DNA of 64,000 nucleotides from Actinoallomurus bryophytorum (lineage in GTDB: Bacteria; Actinomycetota; Actinomycetes; Streptosporangiales; Streptosporangiaceae): contig NZ_VFOZ01000001.1 in assembly GCF_006716425.1 (NCBI RefSeq), positions 4,216,001-4,280,000 on the forward strand, given 5' to 3'. Of the stretch, positions 1 to 9,717 are shown piece after piece (within the stretch, counting starts at the first letter, position 1; every line of letters starts with the position of its first letter). The notes under the pieces were generated by a model. That model searched no databases and was not told the origin of the DNA. It saw only the letters and a list, made by a program, of their open reading frames with translations. Made by a program: the position numbers and the translations under genes.

Positions 1-1
1 C

Positions 2-3000
2 AAGCGGCTGGAGTCGCTGACCGAGCCGGGCCAGATCTCGATCAACCTGTACGAGCCGTACGGCGCCGAGCCCGGCGAACGCCGCCTCAAGGTCTACCGG
101 CTCGGACCGCCGATCTCCCTGTCGCACGTGCTGCCGTTGCTGCACAACATGGGCGTCGAGGTCGTCGACGAGCGGCCCTACGGCGTCGCGCCCGAGAACG
201 GCCGGCGTTCGTGGATTTATGACCTGGGCCTACGTCACGAGCCGTCGCCCGACGTGGACGAGGCCGACATCAAGGAGCTGTTCCAGGACGCCTTCACCGC
301 CCTGTGGCGCGAAGACGTGGAGAGCGACCCGTTCAACAGCCTCGTGCTGGGCGCCGGCCTGGCCTGGCGGCCGGTCATGGTGCTCCGCGCGTACGCCCGC
401 TACCTGCGCCAGACCGGCACGACGTTCTCCGAGCGGTACCTCGAGCAGGTGCTCATCGGCAACCCCCGCATCGCGCGGCTGCTGGTGCGCCTCTTCGAGT
501 CGAGGTTCGACCCGCGCCTCAAGTCCCGCGACGGCCACGCCGCGGACGCGCACGAGGAGCTGGGCTCAGCGATCACCGAGGAGATCGAGGGCGCGCTCGA
601 CGCGGTCACCAGCCTGGACGAGGACCGGATCCTTCGCAGCTTCCTGTCGATGATCCGCGCCACCCTGCGGACGAACTACTACCAGCGGACCGCGAGCGGC
701 GCGCCCAAGCCGTACCTGTCGCTGAAGTTCGACCCCGAGGCGATCCCGGACCTGCCGCTGCCGAAGCCCAAGTTCGAGATCTTCGTGTACTCCCCGCGGC
801 TGGAGGGCGTGCACCTGAGGTTCGGCCCGGTGGCGCGTGGCGGCCTGCGCTGGTCGGACCGCCGCGAGGACTTCCGCACCGAGATCCTCGGCCTGGTCAA
901 GGCGCAGGCGGTCAAGAACACCGTGATCGTCCCGGCCGGCGCCAAGGGCGGGTTCGTGTGCAAGCGGCTGCCCGACCCGGGCGACCGCGAGGCGTTCCTG
1001 GCCGAGGGCGTCGCCTCGTACAAACAGTTCATCAGCGGCCTGCTCGACATCACCGACAACCTCGCCGGTGGCGAGGTGGTGCCGGCCAAGGATGTCGTAC
1101 GCCACGATGCCGACGACACCTACCTGGTGGTCGCCGCCGACAAGGGCACCGCGACGTTCTCCGACATCGCCAACGAGGTCGCGGCCTCGTACGGTTTCTG
1201 GCTCGGCGACGCCTTCGCCTCGGGCGGGTCGGTCGGCTATGACCACAAGGGCATGGGCATCACCGCGCGCGGCGCCTGGGAGTCGGTGAAGTACCACTTC
1301 CGCACGCTCGGCGTTGACGTGCAGAACGACGACTTCAGCGTGATCGGCGTCGGCGACATGTCCGGTGACGTCTTCGGTAACGGGATGCTGCTGTCCGAAC
1401 ACATCCGGCTCATCGCGGCCTTCGACCACCGGCACATCTTCCTCGACCCGGCGCCGGACCCGGCCACCTCCTTCCACGAGCGCGAGCGGCTGTTCGCCCT
1501 GCCGCGCAGCTCCTGGGCCGACTACGACACCTCGCTGATCTCCAAGGGCGGCGGGGTGCACCCGCGTACGGCCAAGAAGATCCCGCTGACGCCGCAGGTA
1601 CGCGCGGTGCTCGGCATCCCCGACGGTGCGGGTGCGATGACCCCGCACGAGCTCATCCACGCCATCCTGTGCGCGCCCGTGGACCTGATGTGGAACGGCG
1701 GCATCGGCACCTACGTCAAGGCGTCGGGGGAGACCCACGCCGACGTCGGCGACAAGGCCAACGACGTCCTGCGCGCCGACGCGACCGAGCTGCGCTGCAA
1801 GGTCGTCGGCGAGGGCGGCAACCTGGGCCTCACCCAGCGGGCGCGGATCGAGTTCGCCCTCGGCGGCGGCCTCGTCAACACCGACTTCATCGACAACTCC
1901 GCGGGCGTGGACACCTCCGACCACGAGGTGAACATCAAGATCCTGCTCGACCAGCTCGTACGCGACGGAGAGCTGACCCGCAAGCAGCGTGACACGCTCT
2001 TCCTGGACATGACGGACGAGGTCGCCGACCTGGTTCTGCGCGACAACATCGCGCAGAACGTCGCACTCGCCGCCGCGCGCGCCCAGGCGTCCTCCATGCT
2101 GCACGTTCACGGCCGCTACCTGCGCAAGCTGGAGCGGGACGGCAAGCTCAAGCGGCGGCTGGAGTTCCTGCCCGACGACAAGGTGCTCGCCGAGCGGCGC
2201 CAGGCCGGGCCGGGCCTCACCGGCCCGGAGTTCGCCACCCTGCTGGCCTACACGAAGCTCACGCTCGAGGACGAGATCCGGGGTTCGGACCTGCCCGACG
2301 ACCCTGACCTGGCCAGCCGGCTGGTCGAGTACTTCCCGACGCCGCTGCGGGAGCGGTTCCGCGACTACATGGACCGGCATCCGCTGCGCCGGGAGATCAT
2401 CGCGACGTCGGTCGTCAACAGCATGGTCAACGACAGCGGGATCACCTTCGCGTTCCGCATGAGCGAGGAGACCGGGGCGTCGGCCTCGGACATCACCCGC
2501 GCCTACCTCGTGGCGCGCGAGGTCTTCCACATGGAGGGCTTCTGGCGCAAGGTGGACGAGCTGGACTACCAGATCGACACCGCGACGCAGATCAAGATGC
2601 GGCTGGAGGCGCGCAAGCTCACCGAGCGCGGCGCCCGGTGGCTGCTGCACAACCGGCGCATGCCGTTCGACATCCGCGACACGGTCGACTTCTTCGCCAC
2701 CGGGGCGGCCGCCCTCGCGGCGCTCATGCCCAAGCTCCTGGTCGGCCGCGACCTGGAGGGCTACGAGGAGAGGCGTGACCGGTTCACCGAGAGCGGTGTC
2801 CCCGACCAGCTCGCCGAGCACGTGGCGATGATGGTGCCGGCGTTCTCGACGTTCGACCTGGTGGAGATCGCCCGCAGCGCGGACCGGCCGGTCGAGGAGG
2901 CCGCCGAGGTCTACTTCGACCTCGCCGAGCGCCTGCAGCTGTCACGCCTGCGCGAGCGGATCATCCAGCTGCCGCGCGACGACCGGTGGAACTCCATGGC

Positions 3001-3253
3001 CAGGTCCGCGCTCCGCGACGACCTGTACGCCGCGCACGCGGCCCTGGCGCGTGACGTGCTCATCACCAGCGAGCCGGGAGTCGGGCCGGAGCAGCGCCTG
3101 GCGACCTGGGCGGACAAGAACAGCGCCGCCGTCGGCCGTGCGGCACAGACCCTGGGCGAGATCTGGGAGACCGACAGCCTCACGATCGCGACCCTCTCGG
3201 TCGCGCTGCGCTCGATCCGTACTCTCGTGACGGCGTCCACACTGCCTGACTGA
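2..3253 (+). CDS. gdh: NAD-specific glutamate dehydrogenase, large type (5' end outside window)
   Basis: This is the C-terminal two thirds of the roughly 1600-residue NAD-dependent glutamate dehydrogenase of actinobacteria and proteobacteria, which deaminates glutamate to 2-oxoglutarate in the cytoplasm. The reading frame is open from base 2, so the start lies upstream of the window; about 1083 codons are present. The dinucleotide-fold catalytic core is clear: GPVARGGLRWSDRREDF followed by KNTVIVPAGAKGG, which carries the catalytic lysines, then VGDMSGDVFGNGML and KVVGEGGNLGLTQRAR. The long helical C-terminal extension typical of the 180-kDa class follows and ends at a TGA next to a strong hairpin. 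Mycobacterial homologues are controlled by the FHA protein GarA; nothing here shows that control. Identification is firm. Confidence 0.96.
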   Translation, partial: KRLESLTEPGQISINLYEPYGAEPGERRLKVYRLGPPISLSHVLPLLHNMGVEVVDERPYGVAPENGRRSWIYDLGLRHEPSPDVDEADIKELFQDAFTALWREDVESDPFNSLVLGAGLAWRPVMVLRAYARYLRQTGTTFSERYLEQVLIGNPRIARLLVRLFESRFDPRLKSRDGHAADAHEELGSAITEEIEGALDAVTSLDEDRILRSFLSMIRATLRTNYYQRTASGAPKPYLSLKFDPEAIPDLPLPKPKFEIFVYSPRLEGVHLRFGPVARGGLRWSDRREDFRTEILGLVKAQAVKNTVIVPAGAKGGFVCKRLPDPGDREAFLAEGVASYKQFISGLLDITDNLAGGEVVPAKDVVRHDADDTYLVVAADKGTATFSDIANEVAASYGFWLGDAFASGGSVGYDHKGMGITARGAWESVKYHFRTLGVDVQNDDFSVIGVGDMSGDVFGNGMLLSEHIRLIAAFDHRHIFLDPAPDPATSFHERERLFALPRSSWADYDTSLISKGGGVHPRTAKKIPLTPQVRAVLGIPDGAGAMTPHELIHAILCAPVDLMWNGGIGTYVKASGETHADVGDKANDVLRADATELRCKVVGEGGNLGLTQRARIEFALGGGLVNTDFIDNSAGVDTSDHEVNIKILLDQLVRDGELTRKQRDTLFLDMTDEVADLVLRDNIAQNVALAAARAQASSMLHVHGRYLRKLERDGKLKRRLEFLPDDKVLAERRQAGPGLTGPEFATLLAYTKLTLEDEIRGSDLPDDPDLASRLVEYFPTPLRERFRDYMDRHPLRREIIATSVVNSMVNDSGITFAFRMSEETGASASDITRAYLVAREVFHMEGFWRKVDELDYQIDTATQIKMRLEARKLTERGARWLLHNRRMPFDIRDTVDFFATGAAALAALMPKLLVGRDLEGYEERRDRFTESGVPDQLAEHVAMMVPAFSTFDLVEIARSADRPVEEAAEVYFDLAERLQLSRLRERIIQLPRDDRWNSMARSALRDDLYAAHAALARDVLITSEPGVGPEQRLATWADKNSAAVGRAAQTLGEIWETDSLTIATLSVALRSIRTLVTASTLPD

Positions 3254-3267
3254 CGGCCCGTGGCAGG

Positions 3268-3292
3268 GCGGCCCGGACAGCGTCCGGGCCGC
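3268..3292. terminator. Hairpin terminator between convergent gdh and NUDIX genes
   Basis: A perfect 11-bp inverted repeat (GCGGCCCGGAC / GTCCGGGCCGC) with a 3-nt loop lies between the gdh stop and the stop of the convergent NUDIX gene. It lacks a clear T-tract, as is common in GC-rich actinomycetes, and could serve both genes. Confidence 0.7.
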
Positions 3293-3305
3293 TCCAGGGC
3301 ATGGC

Positions 3306-3821
3306 TCATGGACCTGGTACGACGACCGGGGCGCCGCCGGTGCCGTCGGGCCACAGCCACAGGCGTCCCGGCGTGGTGCCGTCCCGCAGGTGGTGCAGAA
3401 GTGCCTCGCGGCGGGGGCGGAAGGACTGCCGTGACAGGCGCAGGCACGCCTCGTGCAGCGGCACCCAGGCGGCCTCCAGGACGAGGCCGTCCGGGTCGGC
3501 GGGCGCCAGATCCTGCGCCGGGGCCTCGACCTCGAAGGTGAACACCGTCCAGACCCCGGCCCAGTCCGGGTCGTGGGTGACGGTGTACTGGCACACGAAC
3601 GCCAGCCGGCCCGGCACGGAGGCCCGCAGGCCCGTCTCCTCCGCCAGCTCGCGCATCACCGCCTGGTGCACCAGCTCACCGGGCTCGACCTGGCCACCGG
3701 GGAGTACCCAGCTCGTGCCGTCGGCCGTGCCCGCCTCCTCCCGTACCATCAGCACGTCGGTGCCGCGGCGGACCAGAGCCGAGACGAGGAGTCCGCTACG
3801 GGCGGCTCGGGGGAGCGTCAC
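3306..3821 (-). CDS. NUDIX hydrolase
   Basis: A 171-residue NUDIX-fold pyrophosphohydrolase. The full NUDIX box GX5EX7REUXEEXGU runs from G43 to L65 and ends RELAEETGL, so the metal-binding glutamates are intact. It is preceded by SWVLPGGQVEPGE, typical of the ADP-ribose/NDP-sugar or mutT-like group, but the substrate cannot be told from sequence. The gene is convergent with gdh and divergent from a lipoprotein gene that starts 66 bp away. The start gives MTLPRAARSGLLVSALV, in register with the first beta strand of the fold. No other in-frame start fits better. Confidence 0.93.
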   Translation of the reverse strand: MTLPRAARSGLLVSALVRRGTDVLMVREEAGTADGTSWVLPGGQVEPGELVHQAVMRELAEETGLRASVPGRLAFVCQYTVTHDPDWAGVWTVFTFEVEAPAQDLAPADPDGLVLEAAWVPLHEACLRLSRQSFRPRREALLHHLRDGTTPGRLWLWPDGTGGAPVVVPGP

Positions 3822-3887
3822 CGCGGTGTCCTTTCCGGATTGCCGATTCGGACAGTAGTCGATCAGTTACTGTGCGAATCTGTCGGC

Positions 3888-4796
3888 ATGCGTCGACATC
3901 TGGCCGCACTGACGGCCGTCATCCTCCCAGTGTCCGCGTGCGGCTCCCTCGGATCCGCGCAACCGGCCCTCACGAAGAGCCAGGCCGAACAGGTCCTGGC
4001 CAACTACCAGTCGATCAACAACCGGGCCAACGGCGACCTCGACGCCAACCTCCTGGCCACGGTGGAGACCGGCGCGCAGCTCGAGATGGACCGGGCCGGC
4101 TACCGCCTGCGCCGGGCGAAGAAGGACAAGTACACCCCGTTCACCTACACCAGACCGGCCTACTACATCCCGCGCCAAAGCGGCTTCCCCAAGTGGTTCG
4201 CGGTCGACGCCACGTCCGGGGACACCCGCCACGCCCTGCTGTTCGTGCAGGACCACACGGGCGGCCCCTGGCTGCTCGCCGCCGACCCGTTCCCCTCGGC
4301 GCCGCTGTCGGGCATCGCCACCGACAAGGACGGTTACGCCACGGCGGTCAACCCCGCGGACTCCGACGCCGCGGTGGAGCCGCGCAAGGTGGCCGGCGCG
4401 CACGCCGCCACGCTGTCCAGCGGCGCGACCGGCATGGCGCCGGGCCCGTACACCTCCGAGTCGCGTGACGCGCTGACCAAGGTCGAGAGCGAGCTGCGCA
4501 AGCGCGGCGTGACCCTCACCTCCGACTTCGCCCCGGACCAGCAGCGGTCATTCGCCCTGCGCACGACCGGCGGCGGCGCGCTGGTGTGGTACGTCGTACG
4601 GCAGAGCGAGCGCTACGACATGGTCGACCCGGGCACGGTCAGCGCCGACGGCGACCTCGCCGGCCTCGTGACCGGCCGGGTGGGCCACCACCTCAGCTCG
4701 GTCGCGCTCATCCAGTACCTCGCCGTGGTCCCCGACCACGGGGACACCCAGGTGATAGGCACTTATCGCAAAGCGGTCCAGGCCACAACGTCCTAG
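3888..4796 (+). CDS. Predicted lipoprotein, paralogue of the convergent gene at 4890-5942
   Basis: A 302-residue exported protein starting at ATG 3888, chosen because it opens a complete lipoprotein signal: MRRH, a hydrophobic stretch, then lipobox VSAC with the lipidated Cys at residue 18. The mature part has no domain I can name. It shares an architecture with the next gene on the opposite strand: a helical start (TKSQAEQVLANYQSINN versus [17 protein letters not shown]), then a Y/VPR...KWFAV or QWFVAV core, then a C-terminal half containing GGGALVWYVV versus GGGIVLYAL. Role unknown; likely a surface protein on the outer face of the membrane. Both genes end at a shared hairpin. Confidence 0.82.
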   Translation: MRRHLAALTAVILPVSACGSLGSAQPALTKSQAEQVLANYQSINNRANGDLDANLLATVETGAQLEMDRAGYRLRRAKKDKYTPFTYTRPAYYIPRQSGFPKWFAVDATSGDTRHALLFVQDHTGGPWLLAADPFPSAPLSGIATDKDGYATAVNPADSDAAVEPRKVAGAHAATLSSGATGMAPGPYTSESRDALTKVESELRKRGVTLTSDFAPDQQRSFALRTTGGGALVWYVVRQSERYDMVDPGTVSADGDLAGLVTGRVGHHLSSVALIQYLAVVPDHGDTQVIGTYRKAVQATTS

Positions 4797-4833
4797 GGGA
4801 TGACCGGCCGCCGGTTCACCTTCTCGGAAACGC

Positions 4834-4875
4834 GGGGCGGCCCTCATCCGGCCAGGGCGGGGTGAGGGCCGCCCC
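4834..4875. terminator. Bidirectional hairpin terminator between two convergent lipoprotein genes
   Basis: A perfect 13-bp inverted repeat (GGGGCGGCCCTCA / TGAGGGCCGCCCC) with a 16-nt loop sits in the 93 bp between the two convergent stops. Confidence 0.8.
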
Positions 4876-4889
4876 CGACACCGTCCGGG

Positions 4890-5942
4890 TCAGTGGGCCG
4901 CCGGGACCGCCGCCTTGATGGTGCCGCCGTCGGCACCGATGATCGTGGCCTTGTCGCCGTCATCGCCCTTCTTGGGCTGAGGCGGCACCAGCGTGGCGAA
5001 CTGCAGCGTCTGGGTCACGTCGAGCTCGCTGTGCACCAGATCGGCCGAGATGAACGGCGCCGCGTCCTTGGGGATCGGCACGTGTCCCGGCTTCTTCTTG
5101 TTCTTGATCGAGACCGCGTCGCGACTCAGGGCGTACAGGACGATGCCGCCGCCGTCGGTGGTCGCCAGCGGAAAGATCGGGAAAGCGGTCGTGGCGTACA
5201 CCGTGTTGATGTGCAGGCCCGAGCCCTTCTTCGGCTTCGTCGCCTTCTGGTCCGAGCTGTAGTAGTCGGTCGTGTGCTTTCCGGTCTCCATGACCTTGGC
5301 CGCGACGTTCCCCGGCCCTTCCTCGGCGAGCGTGGCCTGGATGGAGGGCACGACGCGCGGCGGGATCAGCAGCGCCGCGTCGAACGTCGCGAGCGGTTTC
5401 GCGTACCCCTGGTCATCCACCGCGATCTTCGGCGGCTTCTGCTTCTTGTCCAGCAGCGTGGCCAGGCTCAGCCGCCAGCGCTGGGTGGGCTTGCTGCGGA
5501 CGAACCCCATGATCACGGTGTGCGGGTCCTTGCCGTCCACGGCGCTGCGCCGTACGACCGCCACGAACCACTGGATGCCCTGGGGCAGCAGGCGCGGCAC
5601 GTAGAGCGTGGGGGCGCCGTAGCGATACCGGGGGACCGGGTCACCCTTGGCCACCGCCCTGCGGAACGCCGCCGCGGTCAGCTGTGACTGCCCTTCGCTG
5701 GTCCACCACAGGGCCAGCCGTTCGTCCCCGCTGGCACGCGCCACGTCGTCGTTGGTCACGAACGCCCGGAACGCCTTGTCCGCCGTCTGCGGGGTCATGG
5801 GCTCGGGCGGAGGGCTGGCGTCGGGGCTGGACTGCGCCGCGGCCGGCTTGGTCTGGGCCTGGCTCCGTGAGTCGTCCGAGCACCCCACCAGCCCGGCGAG
5901 GGCCAGTGCCATCGCCAGCGCAGACGTTACCGCTGTCCTCAT
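4890..5942 (-). CDS. Predicted lipoprotein, paralogue of 3888-4796
   Basis: A 350-residue exported lipoprotein. The signal peptide [17 protein letters not shown] ends at lipobox LVGC (Cys21), followed by a Ser/Ala/Pro/Gln-rich linker of about 30 residues, then a folded part without recognisable enzymatic motifs. It matches the convergent gene at 3888 in order of segments (helical start, YVPRL...[32 protein letters not shown]), so the two look like an old inverted duplication. It is divergent from prfB, with 128 bp between the starts. Function unknown. Confidence 0.85.
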   Translation of the reverse strand: MRTAVTSALAMALALAGLVGCSDDSRSQAQTKPAAAQSSPDASPPPEPMTPQTADKAFRAFVTNDDVARASGDERLALWWTSEGQSQLTAAAFRRAVAKGDPVPRYRYGAPTLYVPRLLPQGIQWFVAVVRRSAVDGKDPHTVIMGFVRSKPTQRWRLSLATLLDKKQKPPKIAVDDQGYAKPLATFDAALLIPPRVVPSIQATLAEEGPGNVAAKVMETGKHTTDYYSSDQKATKPKKGSGLHINTVYATTAFPIFPLATTDGGGIVLYALSRDAVSIKNKKKPGHVPIPKDAAPFISADLVHSELDVTQTLQFATLVPPQPKKGDDGDKATIIGADGGTIKAAVPAAH

Positions 5943-6070
5943 GCTCCCCGGCCGATCATCGTTACCGCTGTCGGGCAGAGTATGCCAGGCAAGTTCAAGT
6001 GCCCGGACGCGAGGTGATCAGGTGGTGGCTCGCGTACCCCGGGGACCAGGCCCCAGGTAGGCTTTCGGTC

Positions 6071-7189
6071 GTGGCAGCCATCGATCCGTCTGAAGAGCTG
6101 AAGGAGCTCGGCGCCATGCTCGGCGGCGTCGAAGCCGTACTCGACCTCGACGGCATGCGCCGTGACCTCGAAGAGCTTCGTGAGCAGGCTGCCGATCCGG
6201 AGCTGTGGAACGACCAGGACCGGGCGCAGTCGGTCACCAGGCGCCTTTCCTACCTCGAAGGCGAGCTCGGCAAGGTCGAGGGTCTGCGGCACAGGCTCGA
6301 CGACGCGGCCCTGATGCTGGAGCTGGCCTCGGAGGAGGGCGACGAGGAGACCCGCGCCGAGGTCGAGCGGGAGCTGGCCACTCTCCGCAAGGAGATCGAG
6401 CAGCTGGAGGTCCGCACCCTCATGTCGGGCGAGTACGACGCCCGCGAGGCCCTGGTGACGATCAACTCCCAGGCGGGCGGCGTCGACGCGGCCGACTTCG
6501 CGCAGATGGTGCAGCGGATGTACCTGCGCTGGGCCGAGCGGCACGGCTACCCGACCGAGGTCTATGACACCTCCTACGCCGAAGAGGCCGGCCTCAAGTC
6601 CACGACGTTCACGGTGAAGGCGCCGTACGCGTACGGCACGCTCCGTGGTGAGCACGGCACCCATCGCCTGGTCCGCATCTCGCCGTACGACAACCAGGGC
6701 CGGCGGCAGACCTCGTTCGCGGGTGTGGACATCGTCCCGGTGGTGGAGCAGACCGACCACGTCGACATCCCCGAGGACGAGCTGCGGATCGACGTCTACC
6801 GCTCCAGCGGGCCCGGTGGTCAGGGCGTCAACACGACCGACTCGGCCGTGCGCATCACGCACCTGCCGACCGGCATCGTGGTCTCCTGCCAGAACGAACG
6901 CAGCCAGCTGCAAAACCGAGCGACCGCCATGACGGTGCTCCAGGCCAAGCTCCTCGAGCGCAAGCGTCAGGAAGATGCCGCGCGCATGAACGAGCTGCGT
7001 GGTGAGTCGACCAGCTCATGGGGCACCCAGATCCGCAACTACGTCCTCCACCCGTACCAGATCGTCAAGGACCTGCGTACGGGCGTCGAGGCGGGCAACC
7101 CCACCGCGGTGCTCGACGGCGACATCGATGAGTTCATCGAGGCCGAGATCCGGTGGATGCGCCGGCTGGAGTCCGGCGACGGCCAGTAG
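6071..7189 (+). CDS. prfB: Peptide chain release factor 2
   Basis: RF2 (372 residues) terminates translation at UGA and UAA. The GTG at 6071 gives [17 protein letters not shown], the usual N-terminus. The N-terminal coiled-coil domain is followed by the codon-reading domain and the catalytic loop [17 protein letters not shown] with GGQ at residues 249-251. The stop-codon-recognition tripeptide is SPY (residues 204-206) where RF2 normally has SPF; the codon is TAC at 6686-6688. There is no in-frame TGA near codon 26, so the autoregulatory +1 frameshift of E. coli prfB is absent. The prfB-ftsE-ftsX order is conserved in actinobacteria. Confidence 0.97.
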   Translation: MAAIDPSEELKELGAMLGGVEAVLDLDGMRRDLEELREQAADPELWNDQDRAQSVTRRLSYLEGELGKVEGLRHRLDDAALMLELASEEGDEETRAEVERELATLRKEIEQLEVRTLMSGEYDAREALVTINSQAGGVDAADFAQMVQRMYLRWAERHGYPTEVYDTSYAEEAGLKSTTFTVKAPYAYGTLRGEHGTHRLVRISPYDNQGRRQTSFAGVDIVPVVEQTDHVDIPEDELRIDVYRSSGPGGQGVNTTDSAVRITHLPTGIVVSCQNERSQLQNRATAMTVLQAKLLERKRQEDAARMNELRGESTSSWGTQIRNYVLHPYQIVKDLRTGVEAGNPTAVLDGDIDEFIEAEIRWMRRLESGDGQ

Positions 7190-7201
7190 CCGCGGCGCCG
7201 G

Positions 7202-7387
7202 CTAGTTCAGTCCGATCTTCAGCGCGATCAGGAGGGTCAGCGCCAGCAGCAGCGCGCCGATCAGAACGGGTGATACGCCGAATGTTCCAGGGTGGTGCAT
7301 CTCAGTGCGTGCCGCCCGGCAGGCGGCGCAGCGTCCTTCGACGACGGGTCCCGCACACCGAGCACAGATCAGGTGTTCGCAGCTCAT
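7202..7387 (-). CDS. Small zinc-ribbon membrane protein (hypothetical)
   Basis: A 61-residue protein encoded opposite to its neighbours in the prfB-ftsE gap. The start at ATG 7387 is supported by a strong ribosome site reading GGAGAGGAG just upstream. The N-terminal half has Cys3, Cys8, Cys11, Cys20 and Cys23 (CARCAG...CAACRA), a small zinc-ribbon pattern. The C-terminal half is one transmembrane helix ([22 protein letters not shown]) ending two residues before the stop. This suggests a tail-anchored protein with the zinc knuckle in the cytoplasm. A longer frame upstream is unlikely because it is Pro/Arg-rich and lacks a ribosome site. Function unknown. Confidence 0.72.
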   Translation of the reverse strand: MSCEHLICARCAGPVVEGRCAACRAARTEMHHPGTFGVSPVLIGALLLALTLLIALKIGLN

Positions 7388-7666
7388 CTGGCTCCTCTCC
7401 GAGGTCAAATCGTGGGACCGGCCCGGCCCGGGGGACCGCGCCCGTCCCTTGGCCCGCACCGGCGTCGGATGTGGTCCGCCGGGGCGTGTGATGCTCGGTT
7501 GCACCTATGGGTGTACCCAAGTTGGACGATCCATGCCAGTCTCCCCCTTAGACTGCTGCTTGGCCAATCGGCCCTCCGAGCCGCGAAGCCACCCTGGGGC
7601 TCCTGTCCCTCAAAAGACAGCCGTCCCCGTCCCCCAGCCCCTAGACTGACACGTCGTGATGCAGCC

Positions 7667-8365
7667 GTGATCCACTTCGATAACGTCACCAAGATCTATT
7701 CCCACCAGAGCCGCCCGGCCCTGCAGGGTGTCAATGTGGCCGTCGAGAAAGGCGAGTTCGTCTTTCTCGTGGGTCCCTCCGGGTCCGGCAAGTCCACCTT
7801 CCTGCGCCTGATCCTCAAGGAGGAGCGGCCGACGCAGGGCGGCATCCACGTCGCGGGCAAGGAGCTGAACAAGCTCACCAACTGGAAGATCCCCCACCTG
7901 CGCCGTCGCATCGGCTGCGTGTTCCAGGACTTCCGGCTGCTGCCCAACAAAAACGTCTACGAGAACGTCGCCTTCGCGCTGGAGGTCATCGGTAAGCCCC
8001 GGCGCTTCATCCGCAAGGTCGTCCCCGAGGTGATCGACCTCGTCGGCCTCGAGGGCAAGGCACACCGCATGCCGGACGAGCTGTCCGGCGGTGAGCAGCA
8101 GCGGGTGGCCATCGCGCGGGCGTTCGTCAACCGGCCGATGATCCTTCTCGCCGACGAGCCCACGGGCAACATCGACCCGGCGACCAGCATCGGCATCATG
8201 AAGGTGCTCGACCGGATCAACCGGACCGGCACCACGGTGGTGATGGCCACGCACGACGCGGCCATCGTCGACGCGTTCCGCAAGCGGGTGGTGGAGCTGG
8301 AGGACGGTCGTGTGGTTCGCGACCAGTCCCGCGGCGTCTACGGCCAGGCATACGGCGGCGTGTAG
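7667..8365 (+). CDS. ftsE: Cell division ATP-binding protein FtsE
   Basis: FtsE (232 residues) is the cytoplasmic ATPase of the FtsEX complex, an ABC-type machine that transmits force to activate septal peptidoglycan hydrolases. GTG 7667 is chosen because it gives [11 protein letters not shown], the family's usual N-terminus. Visible motifs are Walker [11 protein letters not shown]-loop FQDFRLLP, signature [14 protein letters not shown], Walker [10 protein letters not shown] and the H-loop ATHD. The gene is followed after 53 bp by ftsX and is probably co-transcribed with it. About 280 bp upstream are free of genes and probably contain the promoter. Confidence 0.97.
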   Translation: MIHFDNVTKIYSHQSRPALQGVNVAVEKGEFVFLVGPSGSGKSTFLRLILKEERPTQGGIHVAGKELNKLTNWKIPHLRRRIGCVFQDFRLLPNKNVYENVAFALEVIGKPRRFIRKVVPEVIDLVGLEGKAHRMPDELSGGEQQRVAIARAFVNRPMILLADEPTGNIDPATSIGIMKVLDRINRTGTTVVMATHDAAIVDAFRKRVVELEDGRVVRDQSRGVYGQAYGGV

Positions 8366-8418
8366 CCTCCCACGGGAGACGAGACCACCCCACAACGGAC
8401 GACCAAGGACAGCGAGGC

Positions 8419-9324
8419 ATGCGCGCACAGTTCGTTCTTCAGGAGATCTGGATCGGTCTCCGCAGGAACCTCACGATGACCATTGCCCTCGTCGTTACCG
8501 TCGCGATCGCCATGGCGCTGTTCGGCACGGGCGTCCTGCTCAAGATGCAGGTCGACAAGTCGAACAACTACTGGTCGGACAAGGTCGAGGTCTCCGTCTA
8601 TCTCTGCAACAAGCTGAGCGCCAACCCGGCCTGCCACAAAAACGAGCCGAGCCCGCAGGCCAAGGCCCAGATCAAGGCCTCGCTCCAGTCGTTGCCCCAG
8701 GTCGCCTCGGTCGTCCAGGAAACCCAGGCGGAGGCGTACCAGCGGGCCAAGGAGCGGTTCGCCGACACCCCGGGCTTCTCCGACACGATCCAGCTCGGCG
8801 ACATCCCCGACTCGTTCCGGGTGAAGCTGAAGGATCCCAAGCAGTACACCGCGGTCGCCGCGCAGATGAACGGCCGTGAGGGCGTCGACCAGGTGATCAA
8901 CGAACGCGCGATCCTGGAGAAGTTCTTCAAGATCCTCGGCGGCCTGCAATGGGCCGCGCTGATCATCGCCGCGATCCAGGTCATCGCCGCCGTACTCCTG
9001 GTGGCCAACACGATCCGGCTGTCGGCCTTCAACCGGCGCAGGGAGACCGGCATCATGCGGCTGGTCGGGGCCTCCAACCTCTATATCCAGCTGCCCTTCG
9101 TGCTCGAAGGTGCGATCGCCGGACTGATCGGTGGCCTGTTCGCCGCGGTGCTGCTCGGGTTCTCCAAGGTCTTCCTGCTCGGACGGCTGACGAAGAACCT
9201 GCAGTTCGCCACCGAACTGGGCTGGCTGGACGTCACGCAGGTCATCGTCTTCTCGGTGTGCTTCGGCGTGGTCCTGTGCTCGCTGGCGTCCTTCCTCACC
9301 CTTCGTCGCTACCTGAAGATCTGA
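8419..9324 (+). CDS. ftsX: Cell division membrane protein FtsX
   Basis: FtsX (301 residues) is the membrane partner of FtsE. It has the expected topology: a short cytoplasmic start (MRAQFVLQEIWIGLRRN), a first membrane helix at about residues 18-38, an extracellular domain to about residue 170, then three membrane helices (around IIAAIQVIAAVLLVANTI, LEGAIAGLIGGLFAAVLL and VIVFSVCFGVVLCSLA) and a short basic tail. The loop FNRRRETGIMRLVGASN is the conserved coupling region. The extracellular domain contains two Cys (YLCNK...NPACHK) that may form a disulfide. Many actinobacteria have a peptidase gene next; here nothing convincing is encoded before smpB. Confidence 0.96.
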   Translation: MRAQFVLQEIWIGLRRNLTMTIALVVTVAIAMALFGTGVLLKMQVDKSNNYWSDKVEVSVYLCNKLSANPACHKNEPSPQAKAQIKASLQSLPQVASVVQETQAEAYQRAKERFADTPGFSDTIQLGDIPDSFRVKLKDPKQYTAVAAQMNGREGVDQVINERAILEKFFKILGGLQWAALIIAAIQVIAAVLLVANTIRLSAFNRRRETGIMRLVGASNLYIQLPFVLEGAIAGLIGGLFAAVLLGFSKVFLLGRLTKNLQFATELGWLDVTQVIVFSVCFGVVLCSLASFLTLRRYLKI

Positions 9325-9717
9325 TCGCCGCCCAGGCGGTCTTCCCATGTCATGAGCGGGCCGGCTCCTAGAATCCCCACATGCTCCGCCCCAGCGGCCG
9401 TGTGTCCCACCAGCCTGCCGCCGCATCGATGGGGTGCCGCCATGCCGGGTAATCGCGATCGCGCGATGATCGTCGGATCGCGTACCTTCGGAAGGGGATC
9501 GGTTCGAGAGCCGTTGTGGCGGGCCGGCGGTTCCGCGACCGGACTCACTGTCGGTCGCCATCGGACACCGCGTGGTCGTAGCCTCGACGGATTCCGGATC
9601 GAGCCCGATATGGCGGTCGACCCGGACCGTCTACCCCGGAAGGCCGAGCGGTGCGCGCACACGATGGTGCGCGGGCTGCCGGCCGCCCTGCCGACGAAAG
9701 ACCGAGGCTGAGTTCCA
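9325..9717. other. Non-coding gap between ftsX and smpB
   Basis: 393 bp. Open frames here are Arg/Pro-rich and have no ribosome site or family resemblance. The last part should hold the smpB promoter, but no clear -10/-35 pair stands out. Confidence 0.5.

Noticed and set aside
566-2821. Long open frame on the minus strand opposite the glutamate dehydrogenase
   Set aside because: It is a high-GC antisense shadow, rich in Arg/Gly/Val with no motif; the sense gene is unambiguous.
6071-6200. Programmed +1 frameshift in prfB
   Set aside because: The frame is continuous from GTG 6071 and no early in-frame TGA is present.
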